A stretch of 42,571 nucleotides of DNA from an uncultured SAR116 cluster alpha proteobacterium (GTDB lineage Bacteria > Pseudomonadota > Alphaproteobacteria > Puniceispirillales > Puniceispirillaceae): assembly GCA_902573725.1 (NCBI GenBank), contig CACGLE010000011.1, forward strand, positions 1 to 42,571, in the 5' to 3' direction. Under the pieces are notes generated by a model, which did not search any database, was not told the origin of the DNA, and worked only from the letters and a program-made list of their open reading frames with translations. Shown here piece by piece: positions 1-7,861 of the stretch. Made by a program: the position numbers and the translations under genes. Position 1 is the first letter of the stretch. Every line of letters begins with the position of its first letter.

Positions 1-29
1 CAGAGAAAATATATTAATTTACCTAAAAT

Positions 30-42
30 AAACAGTCTGTTT
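30..42. promoter_or_regulatory. Perfect 6-1-6 inverted repeat, possible operator
   Basis: Seen: two 6-base arms (AAACAG and CTGTTT) around a single T, in the AT-rich leader about 150 bases upstream of the GST gene at 194. Short-spaced palindromes of this type are common TetR-type operators. No TetR gene is present in the window, so the regulator, if any, is unknown. The leader from 1 to 193 shows nothing else I can name. Confidence 0.25.
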
Positions 43-193
43 TTTAGATTTCTATTTGTTTGTTTTAAAAAATTGATTAATTAAAATTAATTTCAAAATG
101 TAATATAAGATTGAATTAGTATTTGTAAAATAACTTTTTTAGTGCCTGAAAAAAAAAGTACACTTGATTTACTTAATAAAGAGATGATGGCTT

Positions 194-973
194 ATGAATA
201 ACAATGTTAAAACAGATTTTAAATTATATAATGCACCTCAGTCTACTTGCAGTCAGCGGGTTCGTTTTGCCTTGCATACTAAAAAATTAGGATTTAGTGA
301 AGTTTTGCTTGATTTATTTAGTGGTGACCAACTGAAGCCAGAATATCTCAATATCAATCCTAATGGCGTTGTTCCAGCTTTAGATCATAACGGTAAAATA
401 ATACTAGATAGCGCTGTGATACTTGAGTATTTAGAGGATATTTGTCCAAAAATTTTTCCTATGCGTTCCGCAGATCCTGTTAAGGCAGCGGAGATGCGAA
501 CTATGATGCGCTTTATTGATGAGGTGCCTACGCCTGCTATAAGAGTTCCATCTTATAATCTTGCTTTTTTACCTCACTTTCAGAGTATGAGCGAAGAAGA
601 ATTTCAAGCGTTAGCGGACTCAAAGCCTCTAAGAAGAGAATTTTTATTAAAGATGGGACAAACAGGATTTTCAGAAATAGATATGAATGAAGCTTTGTCA
701 CGTTTGAAGCGAGGAGTTCAAAGAATGAATGAGTGGATTGAACACTCAGGTGGTCCATGGTTTCAGGGAAATGATCTTAGTTATGCAGATATTGCTATCA
801 TGCCAGTAATTATAAGACTTGAGGATATCAACCTGTCTCACTTCTGGGACGATTTTCCAGGCATTTCGAATTGGATCGAACTGATTAAGTCATTGGATGC
901 TTTTACTAAGACGTTTTATCATGGTTCGCTTTTAACTCAAAAATATCCCCATTTAAGTAAAAATAAAAAATAG
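194..973 (+). CDS. Glutathione S-transferase family protein
   Basis: A 259-residue cytosolic GST-fold protein. The N-terminal thioredoxin-like half (about residues 8-90) has the STCSQRVR segment at the usual catalytic position (17-24) and the glutathione-binding run NPNGVVPALD followed by DSAVILEYLED. The C-terminal half is helical, with an FQGNDLSYADIAIMP-type N-capping region. Family members conjugate, isomerise or cleave thioethers with glutathione. The start at 194 is the only in-frame ATG with a reasonable, if weak, ribosome site (AAGAGA). The FAH-family hydrolase gene starts 20 bases downstream, which suggests a maleylpyruvate or maleylacetoacetate isomerase-like job (inference). Subclass cannot be fixed by eye, and the motif is not a clean zeta-class one. 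Confidence 0.85.
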   Translation: MNNNVKTDFKLYNAPQSTCSQRVRFALHTKKLGFSEVLLDLFSGDQLKPEYLNINPNGVVPALDHNGKIILDSAVILEYLEDICPKIFPMRSADPVKAAEMRTMMRFIDEVPTPAIRVPSYNLAFLPHFQSMSEEEFQALADSKPLRREFLLKMGQTGFSEIDMNEALSRLKRGVQRMNEWIEHSGGPWFQGNDLSYADIAIMPVIIRLEDINLSHFWDDFPGISNWIELIKSLDAFTKTFYHGSLLTQKYPHLSKNKK

Positions 974-993
974 ACCTAAAGTGAGGTAATAGA

Positions 994-1680
994 ATGACTA
1001 ATTTAGTAATAAAAAAACCACTCAGTATTTATTTGCCAGTAGCAGGGAGTGAATCTAATTTTCCAGTTAGAAGGGTATATTGTATAGGAAGAAATTATGC
1101 CGAACATGCGCGTGAAATGGGTCATGACCCAGATAGAGATCCCCCCTTCTTTTTTCAGAAAAACCCGGATAACATAGTATTAGATGGGCGTTTTAAATAC
1201 CCTACTATGTCCTCTGATGTTCATCATGAAGTCGAGATGATTGTAGCATTAAAATCTGGTGGGAGTTCTATATCTGTTTCTTCTGCATACCAGCATATTT
1301 TTGGATATGGTATTGGTTTTGACATGACTAGACGAGATTTACAATATCAAGCCAAAAAAATGGGTAGGCCATGGGAGGTGGGTAAAGCATTCGAGCAATC
1401 CGCCCCATGTAGTGAATTACACCCAATTGAAACAACTGGGGTTATAGAGAAAGGTAAAATTTCGCTTCACGTAAATGGTGAAATTCGCCAGAATGCAGAC
1501 CTTTCGGACATGATTTGGTCGGTCCCAGAAATAATATCAATATTATCAGAGTATTTTGAGTTATCAGCTGGCGATATCATTCTAACTGGCACTCCTGCAG
1601 GTGTTGGCGCTGTCAGGCCAGGTGATAATATGAAAGCTTACATAGAACGACTTGGCGAATTTGTTGTTATGGTTCATTAA
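994..1680 (+). CDS. Fumarylacetoacetate hydrolase family protein, fumarylpyruvate-hydrolase-like
   Basis: A 228-residue FAH-superfamily protein. The opening YCIGRNYAEHAREMGHDPDR and the PPFFFQK segment closely resemble fumarylpyruvate hydrolases of gentisate pathways. Metal ligands are expected in HHEVEMIVALK and in GYGIGFDMTRRDLQ. The typical ILTGTPAGVGAVRPGD stretch lies near the end. The reaction would be hydrolytic C-C cleavage of a 2,4-diketo acid. The start at 994 has GAGG seven bases upstream, and the gene sits 20 bases behind the GST gene, so the two are probably co-transcribed. The single-domain length is as expected for this subfamily rather than for the longer eukaryotic FAH. The exact substrate is inferred. 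Confidence 0.85.
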   Translation: MTNLVIKKPLSIYLPVAGSESNFPVRRVYCIGRNYAEHAREMGHDPDRDPPFFFQKNPDNIVLDGRFKYPTMSSDVHHEVEMIVALKSGGSSISVSSAYQHIFGYGIGFDMTRRDLQYQAKKMGRPWEVGKAFEQSAPCSELHPIETTGVIEKGKISLHVNGEIRQNADLSDMIWSVPEIISILSEYFELSAGDIILTGTPAGVGAVRPGDNMKAYIERLGEFVVMVH

Positions 1681-1690
1681 ATAAATTTTT

Positions 1691-2839
1691 TTAATTATTT
1701 TTAGGTGTTTGCCTGTTAAGTTTTTCTTTTAACCAACGAAATGATGCAGGGGCCCAATCAGAGAAATATTTAAATGCACAATGGCCAGCATCTGGATAGA
1801 TTCTAGCCTCTCTTCCGAGTGCAGGGCCGTTTTCTAGCATAAAATAAATATTGCCTATCGGAGCCAAGTGATCTTTTTTTCCATTTATCATTAAGATAGG
1901 CATAGTAATGTTATCCAGGACTCCTTGTTCTGGAAGTGCCCATTGCGTGTATAATTCATTTTCCTTTTCAACACTCCACTCAGGAAAGGTTAAGGAACCA
2001 TTTTTGGGTCCAAATTTGTACTGAGAACGACTAGACCTAGCTTCCACATAATCTAAAAGCTCTTGTTCTGTCATTTGATACCCAAAATGATGCCCCGCAG
2101 ATGCTACAACAGCTTTTACCATTTTAGGGTAATGTCCAGCAAGTTGCATAACTGAATAGCCGCCTCTGCTTATGCCAAATGCACCAATTCTCTCAGGATC
2201 AACGCTTGGCAGTGATGCTAAATAATCTATTGCAGCAATCCATGCTGAGACGGATTCAGGTTTCCAAGGCATCAGATTATCTCCAGTACCAGGTGCGTCC
2301 ATTACCAAAGCGACCATGTCATTTTCAATACAAAAATCTCCGGCCCATCCTCTGTCCTCTTTGAACATATCAGCTCCACACATTATAAGGACTGCAGCAT
2401 GTTGTTTTTTTTTACTGGGAACGCGCAAATGACATTTTATCTCATGTCCTTTATGCTCGATTATGATTTCTTGAACTTTTGGCTTTAAATGAGTGCACGA
2501 TTTTTTATATGCTCTGTTACAATCCTCACTGATAGATTTTTTCATATCTGAAATGGAACCGGGAAACCTTCCAATGGAGTAATATGTGCGCGCTTGCAGG
2601 AAGCATTTTCTTGCTTCTTGAAACTTTCCTTCTGTTTCAAGTTTATCACCTTTGCTTTCATAGTTTTCTCCAGCTTCTCTCCATAGGGGTACCCATTCTT
2701 CCTCATTAGTGCCGGAAACTCGATCGACATAAGATTGAAGGTATTTCATATCCTCTATCATAGATAGCCAGCGTCGATAGAAACCAGCGTGATCAATTCT
2801 TGACGGGTTCTCATCTGGAATACTAACGAAAGAGGCCAT
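1691..2839 (-). CDS. Alpha/beta hydrolase, FrsA-like esterase family
   Basis: A 382-residue soluble hydrolase. Residues 1-125 form a helical cap-type N-terminal region, as in FrsA and 2,6-dihydroxypseudooxynicotine hydrolase. The catalytic fold follows, with nucleophile Ser224 in GISRGG, probable acid Asp323 in INGKKDHLAP and His353 in DAGHC. DAPGTGD at 181-187 is typical of this family. The start codon overlaps the stop of the upstream GntR gene by one base (TAATG), with AGGAG seven bases before it, so the two genes are translationally coupled. The substrate (ester, or C-C bond of a dihydroxy-aromatic compound) is not evident. Confidence 0.8.
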   Translation of the reverse strand: MASFVSIPDENPSRIDHAGFYRRWLSMIEDMKYLQSYVDRVSGTNEEEWVPLWREAGENYESKGDKLETEGKFQEARKCFLQARTYYSIGRFPGSISDMKKSISEDCNRAYKKSCTHLKPKVQEIIIEHKGHEIKCHLRVPSKKKQHAAVLIMCGADMFKEDRGWAGDFCIENDMVALVMDAPGTGDNLMPWKPESVSAWIAAIDYLASLPSVDPERIGAFGISRGGYSVMQLAGHYPKMVKAVVASAGHHFGYQMTEQELLDYVEARSSRSQYKFGPKNGSLTFPEWSVEKENELYTQWALPEQGVLDNITMPILMINGKKDHLAPIGNIYFMLENGPALGREARIYPDAGHCAFKYFSDWAPASFRWLKEKLNRQTPKNN

Positions 2840-3579
2840 TATTCAACTCCTGTATCAATTTTTATAAGTCGAAGAATTTCATCTTGAGCATCTTTGACTT
2901 CAATATCAATTATTAGTGTAGCTTTAGAAATATCCTTTTGTAAGATAGCTTGATAAAGATTTGACAAATTTTTAAGACTTCGTTGTTGTCGCTTTGGATC
3001 CCGATTTGGATGCGTGAGCCCAAGAGTACGCCAGCGCCAAGACTGACAGGTAAGAGTGTCAATCAGACCAGATAAAACTTGATTACCTGCATATAAATAA
3101 ATAATTTCAAAGAATTTATTTTTCTGCTTTATGATTAAGTCTGGCGAACCTTTTTTTAATGAGGTTTCAAGTTGCCTAAAACTATCTTTTAATTTTTTGA
3201 GTGTTTTTTCGGATTGATTTTCAATAAAAAGACTAACAGCCAATTTTTCAAGAGTCGCACGTATCAAATAAATCTCATAAGCCTCTGAGGCAGACATTAT
3301 ACGAACTCTTGGTCCAACTTGAGGTTCAACTGTGATAAGCTTTTCTGTCTCAAGTTGTCGTATAACTTCACGTATCACCGTCCGAGAAACACCTAAAGTT
3401 TCAATTAGCTCTCTTTCTTTAATGCGAGCGCCTGGTTTATAATCTCCACGAATAATTTTATCTCTAAGGTACAGATGTGCCTGTGCTCTTAATGGTGCTG
3501 CATCTCTAGCGATAAACAATGTTTTTTTTTCATTTTTTCTTGACAAAATGATCATCCAATTAGACTTTGATCTCGTCAT
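2839..3579 (-). CDS. GntR-family transcriptional regulator, FCD-type
   Basis: A 246-residue DNA-binding regulator. An N-terminal winged helix (about 25-95) contains LRDKIIRGDYKPGARIKE, and the recognition region ELIETLGVSRTVIREVIRQLE is the GntR signature. An all-helical ligand-binding domain of the FCD/FadR-C type follows, with hydrophobic helices around LEKLAVSLFI. Such proteins usually bind an organic acid and release a palindromic operator. It is divergent from the oxidoreductase gene at 3629 with a 49-base gap, so it probably controls that operon and its own. No strong ribosome site is seen before the chosen ATG, and a start eight codons in is possible. Confidence 0.85.
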   Translation of the reverse strand: MTRSKSNWMIILSRKNEKKTLFIARDAAPLRAQAHLYLRDKIIRGDYKPGARIKERELIETLGVSRTVIREVIRQLETEKLITVEPQVGPRVRIMSASEAYEIYLIRATLEKLAVSLFIENQSEKTLKKLKDSFRQLETSLKKGSPDLIIKQKNKFFEIIYLYAGNQVLSGLIDTLTCQSWRWRTLGLTHPNRDPKRQQRSLKNLSNLYQAILQKDISKATLIIDIEVKDAQDEILRLIKIDTGVE

Positions 3580-3628
3580 ACGATATTATTGTTTGAAGAA
3601 ATTGAAAAGAAAAAAATTGGAGTGTTAG

Positions 3629-4699
3629 ATGAATATTCAATCGCCTGTAAAATTAGGAATTGTAGGACTAGGCAGGTGGGCCAAAGTGCTTACCAATTCA
3701 GCACAAAAGTCAGATAAATTGCAGATTATTGCAGGGCACTCACGTTCTGAAGAAAAACGAGATGCTTTCACACAACAATTTGGAATTAATACATATGGAA
3801 GTCTTGAACAAATTCTGGCAATGCCAGATATTGAAGGTGTAATAATTACAGCTCCAAATGAACAGCATTTCTCAATTGCCAAACAGATTGCAGAGGCTGG
3901 CAAGCATGTTTACACGGAAAAACCAATTTCTAATATTTTAGCTGACGGTCTTAGAATGGAAATGCTGCAAAAAAAACACAATATAATAATGACTGTTGGC
4001 CATAGTGCAAGACTGCTTAAAGGCATACAAATGATGAAAGAACATCTTGATGATGGCTCTCTTGGTAAACTAGCTTTTATAGAAGCTAATTTTTCTAATG
4101 AAAGAGCGCTCGAACTTACACCTGATACATGGCGATGGTATCGTGATAGGGCTCCAGGTGGACCACTATCTCAATTAGCTATTCATATGTTTGATATATT
4201 GCACTACCTCGGAGGAGATGTAGAAGGGGTCTCTTCTATAGCCTCAAAGTTATCACCAGTGGGAGCAGAAGTTGACGACCAATCTATGTCAACCGTTCGT
4301 TTCAAAAACGGAGTTGTTGGTTATGTTGGAAGTTGTTGGACATCTCCAGGAATATTCTCTACCCGAGTATTTGCACAGGCGGGATTAATGCATTTTGAGC
4401 TAGATTTTGCCTCTTGGGATGAACCAGAGAATCTTCATAAAAGTTCTTCTCTTTATATCCAGCGTGGAAAAGATGGCTATGGTTTACGAGAAGATTTAAA
4501 GATTTTTTCAGGAAACATGTTTCAAGACGAATTGGAAATTTTTGCAGACGCGTGTCGTTCGGGTTCCGCTACAAAGCTCACAGCTCATGATGGGAATGTG
4601 GCTGTCGCTATGGTTTACGCAGCTCTTAAATCGGTAGGAAACAATGCAGTAATGGTTTCAGTAGATGAAGTTATGTCAGAGGCATCGGCTGAGATTTAA
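3629..4699 (+). CDS. Gfo/Idh/MocA family NAD(P)-dependent oxidoreductase
   Basis: A 356-residue two-domain oxidoreductase. The N-terminal Rossmann fold opens with LGIVGLGRWAK (dinucleotide loop at about 10-17), and the family EKP motif lies at 97-99 in YTEKPIS, with Lys98 as the catalytic lysine. The C-terminal half contains GGPLSQLAIHMFDILHYLGG, where the conserved His of this family lies. Members oxidise sugars, inositols, dihydrodiols and similar alcohols. The gene is preceded by GGAG and is the first of a four-gene run (creatininase, cupin, hydroxyacid dehydrogenase). A gap of 123 bases separates it from the next gene, so the rest may have its own promoter. Substrate unknown. Confidence 0.85.
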   Translation: MNIQSPVKLGIVGLGRWAKVLTNSAQKSDKLQIIAGHSRSEEKRDAFTQQFGINTYGSLEQILAMPDIEGVIITAPNEQHFSIAKQIAEAGKHVYTEKPISNILADGLRMEMLQKKHNIIMTVGHSARLLKGIQMMKEHLDDGSLGKLAFIEANFSNERALELTPDTWRWYRDRAPGGPLSQLAIHMFDILHYLGGDVEGVSSIASKLSPVGAEVDDQSMSTVRFKNGVVGYVGSCWTSPGIFSTRVFAQAGLMHFELDFASWDEPENLHKSSSLYIQRGKDGYGLREDLKIFSGNMFQDELEIFADACRSGSATKLTAHDGNVAVAMVYAALKSVGNNAVMVSVDEVMSEASAEI

Positions 4700-4822
4700 T
4701 TCTTATATTCTCTAAGTTATATAAGTAGATAGCATAGAATTTTTTAAATTAAACGTTACTAGCTTTTTGAGAAATTTTGATTGATAGTGGGATATTAATT
4801 ATAGATTACAAGGAACTATGAA

Positions 4823-5629
4823 GTGTCATTACATAGTAGAAAATTAGAGTTACTTACTCAGCCAGAAGTGGCAAGACAACTTGAAAATAATCCTTTGATA
4901 ATTTTACCAGCAGGAAGTGTTGAACAGCATGGACCACATTTGCCCGCTGGAACTGATACTTTCGCTGCCTATATTATCGCAGAACGAATAGCAGAAAAAA
5001 TGGATGGTTTAGTCGTGCCGGGCGGACCATTAGGAGTTACCCCATTTCATATGCCTTACGAAGCTACAATAACGTTATCTCATGAAACTTATATTCGTGT
5101 AGTATACGAAACATGTCAGTCGCTTGCCCAGCATGGGGCAAAACGTCTTATGATTGTAAATTGGCATGAGGGCAATTCATCATCTCTTGCCATTGCTGCA
5201 GAGCGTTTGCACAGGGAATGTGGATTGAGTGTACTGACCGTTCAGGCCTGTTATGTAGCATCCGAACTATACGGTCCAACTTCAGGCGGTTTAACTCACG
5301 GAGGGGAAATCGAAACGCTTGCTATTTTGGCAGCCCATCCAGAGCTTGTTCACCTTGATAGAATAGAGGGTTCGTCAGACCATAAACATGGGTCTAGGAT
5401 GGATAAGTTAAGAAGAACACGTTCGTATCAGCCAGTATTAACAGACATTCGTACAATCGCTCCAACTGGTTGGTATGGTGATCCTAGTCGAGCTACTATA
5501 GAAAAAGGAAAGCAAATGCTTGAAGATCTTGGTAATGCTATTTCACAGGAGGCTAGTGAAATTTTCACGCTTCTTGATGAAGTGAATGGAGGCATCGCCA
5601 CTTTAGATAAAATGGCAAAAAAGGAATAG
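4823..5629 (+). CDS. Creatininase family protein (cyclic amide/amidohydrolase)
   Basis: A 268-residue creatininase-fold enzyme. The metal-binding signature SVEQHGPHLPAGTD at 32-45 supplies Glu34, His36 and Asp45. NWHEGN at 113-118 supplies His115 (the family usually has NGHGGN), and the Glu of THGGEIET at about 162 completes the binuclear site. Family members hydrolyse cyclic or linear amides such as creatinine, or act in cofactor maturation. The GTG start at 4823 is chosen because AAGGA lies eight bases upstream. The cupin gene begins three bases after the stop. The context of a GntR regulator plus dehydrogenases points to a catabolic amide hydrolase, but the substrate cannot be read from sequence. 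Confidence 0.85.
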   Translation: MSLHSRKLELLTQPEVARQLENNPLIILPAGSVEQHGPHLPAGTDTFAAYIIAERIAEKMDGLVVPGGPLGVTPFHMPYEATITLSHETYIRVVYETCQSLAQHGAKRLMIVNWHEGNSSSLAIAAERLHRECGLSVLTVQACYVASELYGPTSGGLTHGGEIETLAILAAHPELVHLDRIEGSSDHKHGSRMDKLRRTRSYQPVLTDIRTIAPTGWYGDPSRATIEKGKQMLEDLGNAISQEASEIFTLLDEVNGGIATLDKMAKKE

Positions 5630-5632
5630 CGC

Positions 5633-5995
5633 ATGGCGCAAAAAATAAAAGCTGGAAATGCTCAGCGCCTATTATTGCCAGGTCGAGTATCTCATCAAAT
5701 TGCAAGTGCTGGTGCAGGAGCAGATAATATATGCGTTCGGCTAGTTGAAATTGAGCCAGAACATCAACAAATCTTTAAAAGAAATAGACACTACCATCCG
5801 GATGTTGAGGAATGTATTTATGTTCTTGAAGGAGAGGGGTGTACGTATGCAGATACAGGTGAATATTCGATGTCGGTGGGTGATACCCTGATAATGCCAC
5901 CGAATGAGCATCATGTAACACGGAACACTGGCAGGTCTATATTGAAATTGTTATGTTTTTTCCCTACTGGTAAAGTAACCATTAAGGGTGAGTAG
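5633..5995 (+). CDS. Single-domain cupin protein
   Basis: A 120-residue small beta-barrel protein with both cupin motifs. Motif 1 is HYHPDVEECIYVLEGEG, giving probable metal ligands His53, His55 and Glu59. Motif 2 is GDTLIMPPNEHHVTRN, with His93 or His94 as the fourth ligand. The ribosome site AAGGA lies within the last codons of the creatininase gene, implying coupled translation. Cupins of this size act as isomerases, dioxygenases, lyases or sugar-binding modules. In this operon it is likely to process or sense the same intermediate as its neighbours. It is similar in size to the DMSP lyase DddK, but nothing specific supports that role. Confidence 0.8.
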   Translation: MAQKIKAGNAQRLLLPGRVSHQIASAGAGADNICVRLVEIEPEHQQIFKRNRHYHPDVEECIYVLEGEGCTYADTGEYSMSVGDTLIMPPNEHHVTRNTGRSILKLLCFFPTGKVTIKGE

Positions 5996-6017
5996 GAAAT
6001 TAGAGCCGGAACTAGTA

Positions 6018-7010
6018 ATGTCTTCAATTGACTTAAAAGAGCACATAATTTGTCTTAGACCAGAGGCAGATTTTATAGAGTTTGATGCTGTCGCACCGGC
6101 CAGATTTTCGGTAGAGTATTTAAAGCCAGACGATTTTTCTTTAGCACGCTATTTAGAGAAGACGCGAGCATTAATTATTCCAGCAGTTGGTCCAAAAATA
6201 TCTAACGAGATATTCAAAAACTCAAACATTGAGATGGTTCAGGTTACTGGGGCGGGGATAGATAGACTCGACTCGGAGTATTGTCGTTTTAACAAGATTG
6301 CAGTGTGTAACGTTCAGGGTGTGAGTGCGTTTGCAGTTGCTGAATATTGTATTGGTTCCGCAATTACTCTATCAAGGCAGTTACATCTCGGAAACGGTGC
6401 AATTAAGAAAGGAAAATATGACTCCATCCGCTTAAAGATGTTAGAAAAAAAAATGGTGTCCCTTAAAGGACAAAACGTCGGAATAATTGGATTTGGCAGT
6501 ATAGGTAGAGAAACTGCTAGGTTATTCAAAATGATGGGCTGTGAGATTTTATGTTTTGATCTTTTTCCGCCGGACCAAAAAGAAACAGAAAAAGTTGGAG
6601 CAACAATTTGTGATCTGTCATCATTATTATCACAAAGTGATATTGTATCTCTTCATGTTCCATTAACAACGGAAACAAAAGGCCTTATTTCAAAATCCGA
6701 GCTTAAATTAATGAAAAAAAATGCAATTCTAATAAATGCTGCAAGAGGGGGAGTTGTTAAAGAATTTGATCTTGCATCCGCGATTGAGTCAGAACAAATC
6801 AATGGTGCCGTTGTAGATGTATATAGCCAAGAACCGGCATCATCTGACAATCCCTTGTTAAATATCTCAAAGGATGCGATGGACCGAGTATTATATTCAC
6901 CTCACATTGCTGGCATTACAAAACAATCTTGGACAGAATTATTTCGTCAATCCTGGAGTAACCTGTCTCTATTTTTTGATAACAAACCGCTTAATAACAG
7001 ACAAATTTAG
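6018..7010 (+). CDS. D-isomer-specific 2-hydroxyacid dehydrogenase
   Basis: A NAD-dependent dehydrogenase of the phosphoglycerate/hydroxypyruvate dehydrogenase superfamily, about 330 residues. The NAD loop GFGSIG and the catalytic trio are visible: Arg in NAARGGVV, Glu in VYSQEP and His in SPHIAG (253, 282 and 306 if numbered from the longer start). The reaction is reversible reduction of a 2-keto acid to a D-2-hydroxy acid. I place the start at the ATG at 6018, seven bases after a GGA. A GTG at 5988 overlapping the cupin stop would add ten residues. It is the last gene of the 3629-7010 run and ends 26 bases from the convergent GST gene. Confidence 0.82.
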   Translation: MSSIDLKEHIICLRPEADFIEFDAVAPARFSVEYLKPDDFSLARYLEKTRALIIPAVGPKISNEIFKNSNIEMVQVTGAGIDRLDSEYCRFNKIAVCNVQGVSAFAVAEYCIGSAITLSRQLHLGNGAIKKGKYDSIRLKMLEKKMVSLKGQNVGIIGFGSIGRETARLFKMMGCEILCFDLFPPDQKETEKVGATICDLSSLLSQSDIVSLHVPLTTETKGLISKSELKLMKKNAILINAARGGVVKEFDLASAIESEQINGAVVDVYSQEPASSDNPLLNISKDAMDRVLYSPHIAGITKQSWTELFRQSWSNLSLFFDNKPLNNRQI

Positions 7011-7035
7011 AATTTTTTACCCATAAGTTTTTAAA

Positions 7036-7836
7036 TTAATTATCTTGGTTCCAAATTTTTTCAACGCGCTCAAAAGCCGCTTTTCCTTCTTCTCGTCGTT
7101 TCTCTTCTGTGATATCACCCCAATCTATTACAGCTGACTTATAAGCTGGACGAGAAATAATATTTTCAAACCAGTTATTTAATGCAGTCATTTTTGACCA
7201 TAACGGGGCCATCTGGAACGAGCTTAAGCGCGTTAGATAAACAACAAGTGATATATCTGCCAGCGAATAACTATTCCCCGCCAACCACTTATTTGATTGA
7301 AGATGTTGATTCATTTCAGAGAAAAGCTCTTTAAACGCTTGGACAGACGGAGGTAGAAGTGGGCTTTCTAAACCCATCTCAATGTTAATCTTGTCGTTAT
7401 TCTTTCTAACGCCATCGCGCATTTTTGCATAATAATCTGCCAACTGTTCTTTGTCTGTTTTTTTGTAGATATGACGATTTACTATACAAACACCTATGGT
7501 TCTGCTGGCAACATGAATTCCATCTTCTATTTTGCGCATCCACAATCGCATTTTGGCTACTTCTTTTGGGTCTTTTGAGCGAAGATTGATGTGATTTGGA
7601 TATGCATCTTCTAGATATTCTAAAATGAGAGTTGATTCCGGAAGCGTAAACGCCCCATCTTTTAAGAGTGGTATAAGACCTTTTGGATTATACTTATGGA
7701 AATCATCAGGCCTTTGGCTGGCATCACCAAGCGCTGTGTCCACAATCTCACTTTTCCATTCCAAGCCTTTTTCTTCAAGGCCTAGACGCACCCTCTGTGC
7801 GGCAGTGGAGCGGTCATAATGATAAAGTGTAAGCAT
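7036..7836 (-). CDS. Glutathione S-transferase family protein
   Basis: A 266-residue GST-fold protein. The N-terminal thioredoxin-like domain opens LTLYHYDRSTAAQRVRLGLEE, with Ser10 at the catalytic position. The glutathione-binding stretch is NPKGLIPLLKDG followed by PESTLILEYLEDAYP. The C-terminal helical domain includes WLAGNSYSLADISLVVYL. AAGGGG eight bases before the ATG supports this start. The gene lies 25 bases downstream of the glutathionyl-hydroquinone reductase gene on the same strand, so both are probably in one transcript. The arrangement resembles GSTs that cleave beta-aryl ethers or isomerise ring-cleavage products, but the class is not certain. Confidence 0.83.
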   Translation of the reverse strand: MLTLYHYDRSTAAQRVRLGLEEKGLEWKSEIVDTALGDASQRPDDFHKYNPKGLIPLLKDGAFTLPESTLILEYLEDAYPNHINLRSKDPKEVAKMRLWMRKIEDGIHVASRTIGVCIVNRHIYKKTDKEQLADYYAKMRDGVRKNNDKINIEMGLESPLLPPSVQAFKELFSEMNQHLQSNKWLAGNSYSLADISLVVYLTRLSSFQMAPLWSKMTALNNWFENIISRPAYKSAVIDWGDITEEKRREEGKAAFERVEKIWNQDN

Positions 7837-7861
7837 TCAGCAAACCCCTTTGTTATTTTAA

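Noticed and set aside
4698-4746. Terminator between the Gfo/Idh and creatininase genes
   Set aside because: Only competing short AT stems (AATTCT/AGAATT and CTTATAT/ATATAAG) are present, which cannot form together; too weak to list.
5633-5995. Cupin as a DMSP lyase (DddK, DddQ, DddW type)
   Set aside because: Length and generic metal ligands are compatible, but the gene lies in an amidohydrolase/dehydrogenase operon and nothing specific to DMSP lyases is visible.
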